Positions 27,558-40,427 of a DNA stretch of 64,000 nucleotides are shown here, piece after piece. The stretch is taken from positions 1 through 64,000 of the forward strand of contig JAIXQP010000024.1 of assembly GCA_027485675.1 (NCBI GenBank). The letters are read 5' to 3'. Under the pieces are notes generated by a model, which was not told the DNA's origin, did not search any database, and saw only the letters and a program-made list of their open reading frames with translations. This DNA comes from Terriglobales bacterium (GTDB lineage Bacteria > Acidobacteriota > Terriglobia > Bryobacterales > Bryobacteraceae). Made by a program: the position numbers and the translations under genes. How positions within the stretch are numbered: position 1 is the stretch's first letter; each line of letters opens with the position of its first letter.

Positions 27558-29284
27558 CGCACCAGCGCACTAAAATCCGCCCGCCCCCGCAACGGATCGA
27601 ACACTGGCTCCAGCCGCGGCGCGCTCGGATTGATGCACCCCATCGCCAAACACTCCCGCAGCAGATTCACCGCCTGCGCCTCCTGGCCCACCCCCATGTG
27701 GGCCACGGCCCGCTGATAGGGCGACACGTACAGCATCTTCGCCTGCTCGTCCATGGCCTGCACGATCCGCATCGCGTCCGCTACCCGCCCCACCCGGCCA
27801 TAGGTGTACGCCAGCCCCATCGCCACCATCGGCTGGTTCAGCCCCGCCGCCTCGGCCCGCCCCGCAATCCAGGCCGCCGTCCGCCAGTCGCCGGACATCC
27901 ACAGCGGCGGCACCAGCAATCCATACCCCGTCCCGCTCCGCGGATTCATCCGGATGATCCGCCACGCCTCCCGCTTCGCCAGATCAAACTGCCGGCTCAT
28001 ATAGTAGTGGTGCGCCAGAATCTGCCGCGTCATGCCAAACGACGGATCCGCCGCAATCGCTCCCCGCAGTAACCCCTCCGCCTCGCTAAACCGGCCAAAT
28101 CGCGAGAGCAGCTGCCCTGCCAGCACCTGCAGATACACGCTCCCCGGGTCCGAGGCCATCACCTGCCGCACCAACTGCTCCGCCTCCGCCTCGTTCTGAT
28201 CGGCATAGGCGAGAACCATCGCCAACACCAACCGGGCCTCGCCATTGTCCGGATCGAGCGCGACCGCCTTCTGCGCCAACTCCCGCGCCCGCGGCCACAC
28301 CATCGCCGGCGCCTCTGCCTGGTTGAACCCCTGCCAGGCGTAGGCCAGCGCCATGCCATTGTAGGCCGCCGAGTAGTTCGGGTCCGCGCGTAGCGAGCGT
28401 TGAAAGGCCTCAATCGCGGGACGAATATCGAGCGAGCGCCGCGCGAGCAGCCGCTGCACCCCTTCGAGATAATGCTCGTAGGCCTCCGGGCTGGCTGTGG
28501 GCTTCCGGCTGGTTAGGCCCCGCCGCCGCGCCCCGGCTAACTCGTGCAAACTGACGGCCATCTGGCCAATCAACTCCCCGGTCACCTCGCTCAGCGGCGC
28601 GTCCCACTCCCGCTGCCAGATCAGGTCGCCGTTTCTCCGCCGCAACTCCGCCGCCACCTTCCCTTCGCGAACGGACCCGCGCAAGCTGTAGTCGCCGTCT
28701 CCGCCGCTCATCGGTTGCACCACCAGAATGTGCACCCGGTCCAGCCGGCCCAGCCCCGCCGCCACCTCGGCCGCTAACGCCGGTCCCGCGGGTCCTTCGA
28801 GCGGATGAATCGCCACCGTTGGCCAGTCGTTCGTCCGCGGCGGATCGTCAGCCATCCAGAATTCCCACTGCCGCCGACCGTAACCCACCGTCACGAGCAG
28901 CAATGCCGCCGCCGCCACCAACCACGGCCAGCGCGCCCGCCGACGCGGCGCCGGCGGCGGTTCCACCACCACGTCCGGTCGTGACACCGCCGCCACAAAT
29001 TGGTACCCCACCTTGGGAAGGGTCTCAATCAGCGGCGTCTCCCCGGCCACCCTTCCCAACGCCTTTCGAAGCTGAAAGACGTGCTGCGTCAGGTTGTTCT
29101 CCTCCACATGCACGTCGGCCCAGACGAGTTCGCGGAGCTCCTGCTTGTCCACCGGCCGCCCGGCCCGCTCCACCAAAGCGACCAGCAGATCGAACTGCTT
29201 GGCGGTGAGCGCCACCGGCTCACCTTGCCATTCCAGCCGGCGGGCGCCACAATCCAGGCGAAACCCACTGAATTCAAATACCAC
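27554..29284 (-). CDS. Winged-helix DNA-binding, TM and TPR protein (CadC-like)
   Basis: This 576-residue protein has an OmpR/CadC-type winged helix (about 1-95: FRLDCGARRLEWQGEPVALT, VEENNLTQHVFQLRKALG, PKVGYQFVA). One membrane segment follows (about 115-133), then a beta-rich segment and about seven TPR repeats. This is the membrane-bound regulator type common in Acidobacteria. The regulated genes are unknown. The start is GTG at 29284, or TTG at 29293; longer readings run antisense through the propeller gene at 29396. It is convergent with the surface-protein gene (4-base overlap) and divergent from the 29396 gene. Confidence 0.85.
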   Translation of the reverse strand: MVFEFSGFRLDCGARRLEWQGEPVALTAKQFDLLVALVERAGRPVDKQELRELVWADVHVEENNLTQHVFQLRKALGRVAGETPLIETLPKVGYQFVAAVSRPDVVVEPPPAPRRRARWPWLVAAAALLLVTVGYGRRQWEFWMADDPPRTNDWPTVAIHPLEGPAGPALAAEVAAGLGRLDRVHILVVQPMSGGDGDYSLRGSVREGKVAAELRRRNGDLIWQREWDAPLSEVTGELIGQMAVSLHELAGARRRGLTSRKPTASPEAYEHYLEGVQRLLARRSLDIRPAIEAFQRSLRADPNYSAAYNGMALAYAWQGFNQAEAPAMVWPRARELAQKAVALDPDNGEARLVLAMVLAYADQNEAEAEQLVRQVMASDPGSVYLQVLAGQLLSRFGRFSEAEGLLRGAIAADPSFGMTRQILAHHYYMSRQFDLAKREAWRIIRMNPRSGTGYGLLVPPLWMSGDWRTAAWIAGRAEAAGLNQPMVAMGLAYTYGRVGRVADAMRIVQAMDEQAKMLYVSPYQRAVAHMGVGQEAQAVNLLRECLAMGCINPSAPRLEPVFDPLRGRADFSALVR

Positions 29285-29395
29285 GGAAGTCAACCCAAAA
29301 GTATAACGCAAGTCTTTGAATCCATTCAGATTTAAGGAGAAATAAGAACGAATAACTTGGCTCTGCGCCCGCCCCATGGCACCCTCGACGGAGCT

Positions 29396-31114
29396 ATGTT
29401 GCGAACCCTCCTTCTCCTCTGCTGCCCGCTGCTCCTTGCGGCGGCCAAGCCTGAATTCACCTGGACTCTCGAAGCCAACGGCGACGTGAAGTGGCACAAA
29501 CTCACCGCCGCCGGAACCTACCTGTTCGGTACCGACGCTGGCCTCTACTCCGTCGATGTCGACTCCGGCCAATACCTCTGGAAGCGGGAAGACCTTAAGA
29601 AGGTCCCTGAGTTCGCTATTGAAGAGGTACCCGGCGCGCCGCTGCTCTTCGTCGCCGACGACGAAGGAAAGCTCATGAAGTCCACCAAACTCTACGCCCT
29701 CGACATCATGACCGGCAAGACCATCTGGGAAACCGACAAGCTGCAGGGCCAGGTGGCCGACCTCTTTCCCGACTACGCCCACAACGCCATCGTCCTTGTC
29801 GCGACTGCCTATGGCGGCAAAGCCAAGCTCCAACTGCTCCACCTCGACCTCATGTCCGGCCAGGCCAACTTCGACCTTCCCCTTGAAGCCAAAGTCGATC
29901 TCTACCTGTCCGAGAAGGGCAGCAAGTTCTCCCCCCGCATGGACCTGAACGGCCACGCCGCACCCACCATCGCCGGCGATGCCCTCTATCTCGCCTACTC
30001 CGGCCTTCACAAGGTCAACCTCAAGACCGGCAAGCTCGAATGGGGCGCCACTTTCGACGTGACCGAAAAGACCCTGAAGCACACCAACGCCTCCCCGATC
30101 GTGGCCAGCGGCCTGGTCTACAGCAGCGCCAAAGGCGTCATCCGCGCCTACGACGAGGCGACCGGACAACTGAAATGGACCTCGGCCGATTTCGGCGCCG
30201 CCATCCCCGAGATGATCCACGACAACGGCACCCTCTACGGCCGCATGGGCGGGGTCTTCCTCGAACCCGCCCGCCGCGAGTACATGCTGAAGAAACCCAT
30301 CGGCGTCGTTGCCCTCGATGCGGCCGCCGGCTCCCTCCGCTGGCGCTACGAAGGCGCCAAGGACTCGATTACGAACATGCACCTCGATACCAAGGACGGC
30401 GTGCTTCTCGTCGCGGATGCCAAGAACCTCATCGGCCTCAGCCTCGACGCCTCCGGCAACAAAGTGAAGGAGTCCTACAAGCTCCCGCTTGAATTCAAGT
30501 TCAAGTCGAGCGGCGCCAAGAAAGCCGCCAAACTGGCCGGCCGTTTCGCCATGGGCGGCGTGGCGGGGATGGCCCGCAAAGACAAGAGCGACGAAGACCA
30601 TCCGATCGCACTCGTGCCCCGTTCGGACGGCTCCATCGTCGTCCGCGGCAAACAGCATCTGCTGCACTTCAACCCGCAGACGAAACAGACCGGTTGGGGC
30701 AGCGCCTTCAAGGCCCCCGGCATGTCGAACTTCGGCAAGATCATGACCGTCGCGGCGTTCGCCATGAGCTACGGCTACCACACCGGCCAAGCCGCCTCCA
30801 GCTACTGGGGCACCAGCGAAAACCGGTGGCACAACGACCAGCGCTTTGCCGCTATCAACAAGTTCGAAAACGCTATGGCCAAGCGCTTCTCCGCCGCCGC
30901 CATCAGCGACCAGTTCGCCTACATGCTGACGGACGTCGATACCTCGGAGGGCGATGGGCCCGGCATCGTGGGCGTCAATCTCGTCAATGGCGAAGCCGAA
31001 CGCGAACTCTACTTTAAAGACCGCGAACCGGACTACGTCATTGACGAGAAGACCGGAACGGTCATCCGGACCCACAAGGGGAAGGGAAGTATCTTCGCCC
31101 AGCAGGTTCGTTAG
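29396..31114 (+). CDS. Secreted PQQ-like beta-propeller protein
   Basis: This 572-residue protein has a signal peptide (1-17), then PQQ-like blades: AGLYSVDVDSGQYLWKRE, KLYALDIMTGKTIWETDKL, LHKVNLKTGKLEWG, VIRAYDEATGQLKW, GVVALDAAAGSLRWRYEG. A loop (about 375-415) is Gly/Ala/Lys-rich. Function unknown; propellers of this type bind proteins or small ligands in the periplasm. The ATG at 29396 follows GGAG, while an in-frame TTG at 29357 would add 13 residues ahead of the signal peptide. About 110 bases separate it from the divergent winged-helix regulator, which may control it. Confidence 0.82.
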   Translation: MLRTLLLLCCPLLLAAAKPEFTWTLEANGDVKWHKLTAAGTYLFGTDAGLYSVDVDSGQYLWKREDLKKVPEFAIEEVPGAPLLFVADDEGKLMKSTKLYALDIMTGKTIWETDKLQGQVADLFPDYAHNAIVLVATAYGGKAKLQLLHLDLMSGQANFDLPLEAKVDLYLSEKGSKFSPRMDLNGHAAPTIAGDALYLAYSGLHKVNLKTGKLEWGATFDVTEKTLKHTNASPIVASGLVYSSAKGVIRAYDEATGQLKWTSADFGAAIPEMIHDNGTLYGRMGGVFLEPARREYMLKKPIGVVALDAAAGSLRWRYEGAKDSITNMHLDTKDGVLLVADAKNLIGLSLDASGNKVKESYKLPLEFKFKSSGAKKAAKLAGRFAMGGVAGMARKDKSDEDHPIALVPRSDGSIVVRGKQHLLHFNPQTKQTGWGSAFKAPGMSNFGKIMTVAAFAMSYGYHTGQAASSYWGTSENRWHNDQRFAAINKFENAMAKRFSAAAISDQFAYMLTDVDTSEGDGPGIVGVNLVNGEAERELYFKDREPDYVIDEKTGTVIRTHKGKGSIFAQQVR

Positions 31115-31143
31115 TCCGTTGTGGTAGCATCGGGCCCAGAGTC

Positions 31144-32331
31144 ATGCAACGACGCATCTGGGCCCTTCTCTTCTCCACCACCCTCCTCTTTCTGGCTTAC
31201 TCCCAGGTTCCCGCTCCCAACGAACAGTTCCGCCAGCGTTCCCTCGCCGCCGAGAAGTCCGGCCTCGCCGAACCCTTTCGCGGGGTCACCACCAACGGAA
31301 CCGTCCAGCCGGGCCTGTTCCCCCTCCGGTCCAGCGGCGTCTCCACCGAACCCGCCCGCAAAGGCGCCGCCGCCTTCCTCGCCGCTCTCACCCCCGCCCA
31401 GCGCGCGAAAACCGTGTTTCCCGTCGATGATCCCGAGTGGCGCAAATGGATGAACCAGGACTTCTACGTCCGCCAGGGAGTCAGTTTTATGGAGATGACC
31501 CCGGCCCAGCGCGACGCCGCCTACGGCATGTTACGCGGCTCCCTCAGCGCCAAGGGCCTCAAGCTCTCCCAGGACATCATGAAACTCAACGAAACCCTCG
31601 GCGAGTTGAATAACAATAACTTCGTCCGCTACGGCGAAGGACAGTACTGGCTCACCGTGATGGGCGAGCCCTCGAAGGACAAGCCCTGGGGCTGGCAACT
31701 CGACGGTCACCACCTCATCATCAACTACTTCGTCCTCGGCGATCAGGTCGTCATGACCCCCACCTTCCTCGGCTCGGAGCCCGTCATTGCCACCTCCGGC
31801 AAGTACAAAGGAACCACCATCCTGCAGGACGAACAGGCCCGCGGCCTCCGCGTCATCAACTCGCTCACCGCCGAACAAAAGCAGAAAGCGATCCTCGAAT
31901 CCACGAAAACCAAGAACTACAACCTCGCCGAAGCGTTCAAAGACAACCTGGTGCTCGACTACGCCGGCCTCCAGGGCTCCGCCATGACCGCGGCGCAAAA
32001 GAAAGAGCTGCTCGGGTTAGTGGAAGCCTATATCTCGAACACCGCCGCCGGTCACGCCAAAGTCAAGATGGACGAGGTGAAGAAGCATCTCGACAACACC
32101 TGGTTCGCCTGGATCGGCGGGACGGAAGAGAAGAGCGTCTATTACTACCGCGTCCATAGCCCGGTGATCCTGATCGAGTTCGACCACCAGGTTCCGGTCG
32201 GCCTCCGGCACCTGTCCAAAGCGCCCACCCTACCCGACCACGAACACATCCACACCGTCATTCGCACCCCGAACGGCAACGACTACGGCAAGGATCTGCT
32301 ACGCCAGCACTACGCCAAACACCCGCACTAA
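31144..32331 (+). CDS. DUF3500 family secreted protein
   Basis: This 395-residue protein has a signal peptide (1-20) and the DUF3500 pattern: FLAALTPAQRAKTVFPVDDPEWRKWMN, QRDAAYGMLRGSLSAKG, and the conserved PWGWQLDGHHLIINYFVLGDQVVMTPTFLGSEP, with VHSPVILIEFDHQ and EHIHTVIRTPNGNDYG at the end. Clustered His and Asp suggest a metal site; function is not known. It is 29 bases downstream of the propeller gene on the same strand and convergent with the VWFA gene. Confidence 0.92.
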   Translation: MQRRIWALLFSTTLLFLAYSQVPAPNEQFRQRSLAAEKSGLAEPFRGVTTNGTVQPGLFPLRSSGVSTEPARKGAAAFLAALTPAQRAKTVFPVDDPEWRKWMNQDFYVRQGVSFMEMTPAQRDAAYGMLRGSLSAKGLKLSQDIMKLNETLGELNNNNFVRYGEGQYWLTVMGEPSKDKPWGWQLDGHHLIINYFVLGDQVVMTPTFLGSEPVIATSGKYKGTTILQDEQARGLRVINSLTAEQKQKAILESTKTKNYNLAEAFKDNLVLDYAGLQGSAMTAAQKKELLGLVEAYISNTAAGHAKVKMDEVKKHLDNTWFAWIGGTEEKSVYYYRVHSPVILIEFDHQVPVGLRHLSKAPTLPDHEHIHTVIRTPNGNDYGKDLLRQHYAKHPH

Positions 32332-32332
32332 G

Positions 32333-33250
32333 TTAGTCCTTGCGCGCGAAGTAGCCGGTCTTGTGCCGAACGGTCAGGCCCGGCTGGCGGGTGCGGATTT
32401 GAATCTTGCGGAAGGTATCGTCGCCGCTGCCGGCGGTGGAGGCGTAGGCCAGGTCGTAAGAGGACCGCAGGATTTCGCCAATCTGCGCGAAGGCGGCCTT
32501 CAGGTTGCGTTCCTCGGCGGCGTCGAACTCGAGACCGCCGGTCTCCCGGGCGATGCGCTCCATGACCCCGCGGCCGTACTTGTTCCGCGCGCTCCACACC
32601 CCCTTTTGTAACTCGGTGTAGCGGAGGCAGAAGATCGTCGTCCCGGTGCGCTGGGCCGCCTCGATGGTTTCGAGCAGGTGATGGGCGCTCGAGTTATCCT
32701 CGCCGTCCGAGAAGACGAGCAGAGCGCGGCGGCCGGTTTCGGCCTTGGCGAGCAGGTCTTCGGTGGCGTGGAAGATGGCATCGTAGAAGGCCGTGCCAAG
32801 GTCCCGCTTCTCGGGTGGGCCCACGCGGGGAAAGTCCCGCCCGGTCTTGCTTTTCTGATAGGCGCGCAGCCGCTCTTCAATCTGTTCGGACTGGTTGGTA
32901 AACGGCGAAACCAGCCGCAGGTTGTTGCCAAAACAAAGGAGAAACGCCTGGTCCCGCGCCTGCAGCGTGACCTGCAGAAAGTCGCGCAGATGCTGGCGGT
33001 GCTCTTTGAGGAACTCCTCCTGGCTGCCGCTGGCATCGGCTACCAGCCCGAGGGCTAACGGCGTATCGGCCGCCTGCGAAAAGTGGCTGATCGTCTGCCG
33101 GGCTCCGTCCTCATAGACTTCGAAGTCGTCTTTGGTTAATCCCTTCACGAGACGGCCCTGGGCATCGCGGACGGAGAAGGGCAGATTAACGAGATTCACT
33201 TCTACCCGGATCTGGTAGAGGAAGAGTCGTAGAAGTTCGCGGCGGAGCAT
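32333..33250 (-). CDS. VWFA-domain protein of acidobacterial type
   Basis: This 305-residue protein begins with a short strand region (VRDAQGRLVKGLTKDDFEVYEDGARQTISHFS) and then a VWFA domain with a MIDAS-like site (VADASGS, later LVFSDGEDNSS). It closely matches the VWFA-related domain common in Acidobacteria (TIGR03436). No signal peptide is visible, unlike the paralogue at 43976. The ATG (33250) directly abuts the T-run of the terminator for the TonB receptor and has no Shine-Dalgarno site, so the true start or promoter is uncertain. Confidence 0.8.
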   Translation of the reverse strand: MLRRELLRLFLYQIRVEVNLVNLPFSVRDAQGRLVKGLTKDDFEVYEDGARQTISHFSQAADTPLALGLVADASGSQEEFLKEHRQHLRDFLQVTLQARDQAFLLCFGNNLRLVSPFTNQSEQIEERLRAYQKSKTGRDFPRVGPPEKRDLGTAFYDAIFHATEDLLAKAETGRRALLVFSDGEDNSSAHHLLETIEAAQRTGTTIFCLRYTELQKGVWSARNKYGRGVMERIARETGGLEFDAAEERNLKAAFAQIGEILRSSYDLAYASTAGSGDDTFRKIQIRTRQPGLTVRHKTGYFARKD

Positions 33251-33283
33251 AAAAAAAGGGACGGAGCAAAAGCCCCGTCCCTT
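33251..33283 (-). terminator. Terminator of the large TonB receptor gene
   Basis: On the minus strand GGGACGG (33281-33275) pairs with CCGTCCC (33264-33258) across a 10-base loop and is followed by seven Ts (33257-33251). It lies about 25 bases past the receptor stop and directly ahead of the VWFA start codon. Confidence 0.88.
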
Positions 33284-33307
33284 CCAACTTACACGGTTAC
33301 GAAGTGA

Positions 33308-37060
<3,753 letters not shown>

Positions 37061-37084
37061 AGCTTTGTCCTCGAAAGGCGCCAC

Positions 37085-37392
37085 CGGGCCGCACCAACAG
37101 GGTTGGGGGGCAGGCGCACATACTGTGGTGAATTGAGACTCTAGCGGGGAGTGAGAACGGAGACTCTGGCGGGAGAGTCGCTCTGGCAGCGCAGCATTGG
37201 GCCGGCAGAACGCCGGAGCTGAGAGAAATATGGAAACTTCACAACAGCCCCTGATGGTTAGCTTCAGTTTCCGGGAACTTTCAGAAGTGTGTCAATCGAA
37301 AGAAATGGGGTTGGGGCATAAAGAATCTCTATATACCCCTCGGCTTTACCCGGCTCCCCCAATCGTGGCATCCTAGAAGGAGGAGCTCCCGC
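37085..37392. promoter_or_regulatory. Divergent intergenic region with operator-like repeats
   Basis: This 308-base gap between the TonB receptor and the DUF3299 gene holds no gene I can support. GAGACTCT(A/G)GCGGG occurs twice 25 bases apart (37135 and 37160). The second contains an inverted repeat GACTCT-6-AGAGTC (37162-37179) and the first ACTC-7-GAGT, so these may be operators. A TATATA lies 50-60 bases before the DUF3299 start, without a well-placed -35. AAGGAGGAG just before the DUF3299 ATG is its ribosome-binding site. Confidence 0.35.
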
Positions 37393-37908
37393 ATGAAGTT
37401 TGTTCACGGATTGATGATCGCCCTCATGCTCTCGATGGTGGCTTATGTGGTCAATCGAGACCGCGTCCGGCCCGACTTCCAGGCCGCCGCCCCCGTGGCG
37501 CCCGGCGCCGGATTCGTCCAAGCCGCCTATGCCGAGGAGACCGCCACCAAGATGGACTGGCGCATGCTCCGCGAACTCAACTACCGCACCGGGAAAGTCA
37601 CCCCGGCCCTCAAAGCTCTCGACGGCAAAGTGGTCCGCATCCCGGGCTACATGGTTCCGCTCGAAGACGAAGCTGAGATCGTCAACGAATTCCTCCTCGT
37701 CCCCTACGTGGGTGCCTGCATCCACACCCCGCCGCCTCCGCCCAACCAGATCGTCCAGGTGAAAATGAACAACGCCAAGAAGGTCAAAATGAGCTTCTGG
37801 GATCCCATCTGGATCGAAGGCAAACTGCAGATTCAAACCGTGAAGAGCCCGTACGGCGACGTCGGCTTCCAACTCGAAGGCATCTCGATCGAACCCTATA
37901 AGGATTAG
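37393..37908 (+). CDS. DUF3299 family protein
   Basis: This 171-residue protein has one N-terminal membrane segment or signal (residues 3-20), then the DUF3299 core: VRIPGYMVPLEDEAEIVNEFLLVPYVGACIHTPPPPPNQIV and MSFWDPIWIEGKLQIQTVKSPYGDVGFQLEG. This family is encoded next to DUF2796 and an ABC transporter in Zur-linked zinc operons, so a periplasmic helper role in zinc uptake is inferred. GACIHTPPPP is the family signature. It is preceded by a strong AAGGAGGAG and followed by DUF2796 after 7 bases. Confidence 0.92.
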   Translation: MKFVHGLMIALMLSMVAYVVNRDRVRPDFQAAAPVAPGAGFVQAAYAEETATKMDWRMLRELNYRTGKVTPALKALDGKVVRIPGYMVPLEDEAEIVNEFLLVPYVGACIHTPPPPPNQIVQVKMNNAKKVKMSFWDPIWIEGKLQIQTVKSPYGDVGFQLEGISIEPYKD

Positions 37909-37915
37909 CCCTGTT

Positions 37916-38419
37916 ATGGTGCGTTTCGTCCTCTTCTGTACCCTTTCGCTTTCGCTTTGCGCCCAGCAGCGAGGGCACAAAGCTCACGAGCATGGCCACG
38001 CCAAGCTCGCCATCGCTTTCGAGACGACCACCGGCACGCCGAAAGGGGTCGTCGAACTCGAATCGCCTTCGGACAGCATCATCGGCTTCGAGTATGCTGC
38101 CAAAACGCCGGCCGACAAGGCGAAACAGGAAAAGGCGCTCGCCACCCTCAAGGCGCGCTTTGCGGAAATGGTCGTCCTCCCCGTCGGCTGTACGATGACC
38201 CCGGCCAAGGTGGAGGTGCATGTCGAAGGCCAGCACTCGGAAGTTCATGCCGAGTTCAACGCCAAATGCGCCGGCCCGATCGCCGGAAAGTCCATTTCGT
38301 TCGGTTTCTCGAAGGTCTTCCCCAAGATCGACGAGGTGGAAGTGCAACTCATCGCCGGTTCCCAGCAGGCGGAACTCGAGGTGAAAAAGGACAAGGGGAT
38401 CCTCCAGATCGCCAAATGA
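37916..38419 (+). CDS. DUF2796 zinc-binding periplasmic protein (ZrgA-like)
   Basis: This 167-residue protein has a signal peptide (1-16, LSLCAQQ) then HKAHEHGHAKLAIAFE, the His-rich zinc-binding start of DUF2796, and the conserved ESPSDSIIGFEYAAKTPADK. The ZrgA protein of the Vibrio ZrgABCDE zinc uptake system is of this family. It probably binds zinc in the periplasm and hands it to the ABC transporter encoded downstream. Its stop overlaps the ATPase start in ATGA. Confidence 0.9.
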   Translation: MVRFVLFCTLSLSLCAQQRGHKAHEHGHAKLAIAFETTTGTPKGVVELESPSDSIIGFEYAAKTPADKAKQEKALATLKARFAEMVVLPVGCTMTPAKVEVHVEGQHSEVHAEFNAKCAGPIAGKSISFGFSKVFPKIDEVEVQLIAGSQQAELEVKKDKGILQIAK

Positions 38420-39099
38420 GCTCTCCCGCTGTTGTACTTCGCGATGTGCGGTTCCGTTACCGCTCCGGGCCAGAAATACTCGATATCCCTGAACTGACCA
38501 TCGCACGAGGAGAACGCATCTTCCTCTTTGGCCCCAGCGGCAGCGGGAAAACCACCCTGCTCGGCCTTCTCGCCGGGGTGCTGAGCGGCTACTCCGGCTC
38601 GGTGGAAGTGCTCGGCCAGGACATGGCCAAGTTGAAAGGCAGCGCCCGCGACGCCTTCCGCGGCGCTCACGTCGGCTACATTTTTCAGCAGTTCAACCTG
38701 ATCCCCTACCTCACGGTGGAAGAGAACATCACCCTTCCCGGCCGCCTGAACCCCTCCCGCGGCAAGCAATCGGGCGATGTCACCGCTGTCGCCAAGCGCC
38801 TCGGCATTGAGCACCTGCTCGCCCGCGGCGTCACCGAACTCAGCGTCGGCCAGCAACAACGCGTCGCCGCCGCCCGCGCCCTTCTCGGCGCCCCCGAACT
38901 CCTCATCGCCGACGAACCCACCTCCTCGCTCGATTTCGACCACCGCGAACGCTTCCTCGATCTGCTCTTTGAAAACTGCGCCCTGTCGAACTCCACCCTC
39001 CTGTTCGTCAGCCACGACCGCAGCCTGGCCGGCAAGTTCGACCGTCAGCTCTCGCTCCTCGACTTCAACCGCGCCCACCGCAAGGAGGCCGTCGCCTAA
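38416..39099 (+). CDS. ABC transporter ATP-binding protein (LolD/MacB type)
   Basis: This 227-residue protein has Walker A GPSGSGKTT (39-47), Q-loop GYIFQQFNLIPYLTV, signature LSVGQQQRVAAARAL (Val replaces the usual Gly), Walker B LLIADEPTSSLD and the switch His in FVSHDRSLA. It powers the FtsX-like permease that starts 2 bases after it. The two are probably the ATPase and permease of the Zrg-type zinc system. The ATG at 38416 overlaps the DUF2796 stop; a longer in-frame reading upstream lies in that gene and is rejected. Confidence 0.93.
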   Translation: MSSPAVVLRDVRFRYRSGPEILDIPELTIARGERIFLFGPSGSGKTTLLGLLAGVLSGYSGSVEVLGQDMAKLKGSARDAFRGAHVGYIFQQFNLIPYLTVEENITLPGRLNPSRGKQSGDVTAVAKRLGIEHLLARGVTELSVGQQQRVAAARALLGAPELLIADEPTSSLDFDHRERFLDLLFENCALSNSTLLFVSHDRSLAGKFDRQLSLLDFNRAHRKEAVA

Positions 39100-39101
39100 C
39101 C

Positions 39102-40373
39102 ATGGTCCTCCTCTCGCTCGCCTGGAAATCGCTGCGCAACCGCCTGCTCACCACCTCGCTCACCGTGCTTTCCATAGGCCTCAGCATGGCCCTGCTGCTC
39201 GGCGTCGAAAACGTGCGCGTCGGCGCCCGAGAGAGCTTTGCCAACACCATCTCGCAAACCGACCTTATCGTCGGCGCGCGCGGCGGCTCCCTCCAGCTAT
39301 TGCTATATAGCGTTTTCCGCATCGGCCAAGCGACCAACAACATCTCCTACGAGTCGTATCAGCACTGGAAGAACCATCCCGCCGTCGCCTGGACCATCCC
39401 CTACTCACTCGGCGACTCCCACCGCGGCTTCCGTGTCGTCGGCACCACGGAGGACTTCTACCAACACCTCCGCTTCCGCCGCGACCGCAAACTCGAATTC
39501 GCCGCCGGCCAGTCGCCCAAAGGCGTCTTTGATGTCGTCCTCGGCTCCGACGTCGCCCAGACTCTCAACTATAAACTCGGCGATCAGATCGTCATCTCCC
39601 ACGGCGTCGCCGCCGGCCGCGGTATCGCCGATAACGACCACGCCGATAAGCCCTTCACCGTCTCCGGCATTCTCAAGAAGACAGCCACCCCGGTCGACCG
39701 CTCGCTCTACATTCAACTCGAAGGCATCACCGCCGTCCACATCGACTGGGCCGACGGCGCCCCGCCCATGCCCGGTGAAGAGGTTCCCGCCTCCAAGATC
39801 GCCAAAGAGAACATGAAGGTGGAGCAGATCACCTCCTTCCTGCTCCGCTGCAAGACCCGCATCGCCACCCTCCAACTGCAGCGTGAGATCAATACCTACA
39901 AGGAAGAGGCCATGCAGGCCATCATCCCTGGGGTCACGCTCCAGGAACTCTGGCGCACCATCGGTTATGCCGAAGACGCTCTCCAGGTCGTTACCATCTT
40001 CGTCATCCTCGTCGGCCTCCTCGGCATGCTCGTGTCGCTCTACACCTCCCTCAATGAGCGCCGCCGCGAAATGGCCATCCTCCGCGCCATTGGCGCCGGA
40101 CCGGGCAAGATCATCGCCCTTCTCGTGCTCGAAAGCGGACTCCTCGCCTTCGCCGGCTGCGTCGTGGGCGTCGTCATGATCTACGGCCTCAGCTTCGTCT
40201 TCCAGCCGATTGTCGAGCAGCAGTTCGGACTCTACGTCCCCGTTCAGCCTCCCACGCAGGCCGGTTGGATCTACCTCGGCGCCGTCATCTTCGCCGGCAT
40301 TCTCATCGGCTTTGTCCCGGCCTGGAAGGCCTATCGCAATACCCTCGCCGACGGCCTCAGCATTCGCGTCTGA
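39102..40373 (+). CDS. FtsX-like ABC transporter permease
   Basis: This 423-residue protein has the four-TM MacB/FtsX layout: one helix at the start (RLLTTSLTVLSIGLSMALLL), a large periplasmic domain (about 45-285) and three C-terminal helices (VVTIFVILVGLLGMLVSLYTSLNERRREMAILRAIGA, LLAFAGCVVGVVMIYGLSF, IYLGAVIFAGILIGFVPAW). GARGGSLQLLLYSVFRIGQATNNI is typical of the permeases paired with DUF2796/DUF3299 proteins. It is probably part of a zinc-linked transport system, though the transported species is not proven. Confidence 0.9.
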   Translation: MVLLSLAWKSLRNRLLTTSLTVLSIGLSMALLLGVENVRVGARESFANTISQTDLIVGARGGSLQLLLYSVFRIGQATNNISYESYQHWKNHPAVAWTIPYSLGDSHRGFRVVGTTEDFYQHLRFRRDRKLEFAAGQSPKGVFDVVLGSDVAQTLNYKLGDQIVISHGVAAGRGIADNDHADKPFTVSGILKKTATPVDRSLYIQLEGITAVHIDWADGAPPMPGEEVPASKIAKENMKVEQITSFLLRCKTRIATLQLQREINTYKEEAMQAIIPGVTLQELWRTIGYAEDALQVVTIFVILVGLLGMLVSLYTSLNERRREMAILRAIGAGPGKIIALLVLESGLLAFAGCVVGVVMIYGLSFVFQPIVEQQFGLYVPVQPPTQAGWIYLGAVIFAGILIGFVPAWKAYRNTLADGLSIRV

Positions 40374-40427
40374 GAATTTACCTCCTTGCGCGGGAACTGA
40401 GAACCATTTATCATAGTCAAAGCGATT
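40372..40427 (+). promoter_or_regulatory. Candidate operator before merC
   Basis: GAGAATTTACC at 40372-40382 occurs again at 40851-40861, before the PHP gene. Close by is GGAACTGAGAACC. The second site belongs to an inverted repeat GAGAA-9-TTCTC (40851-40869), and AGTTCTCG occurs at 40830 and 40863. A shared metal regulator is possible; none is encoded nearby. Confidence 0.3.

Noticed and set aside
29285-31075. Leftward frame extending the winged-helix regulator upstream by about 600 residues
   Set aside because: It is antisense to the PQQ-propeller gene and has shadow composition; the regulator's winged helix begins normally at 29284.
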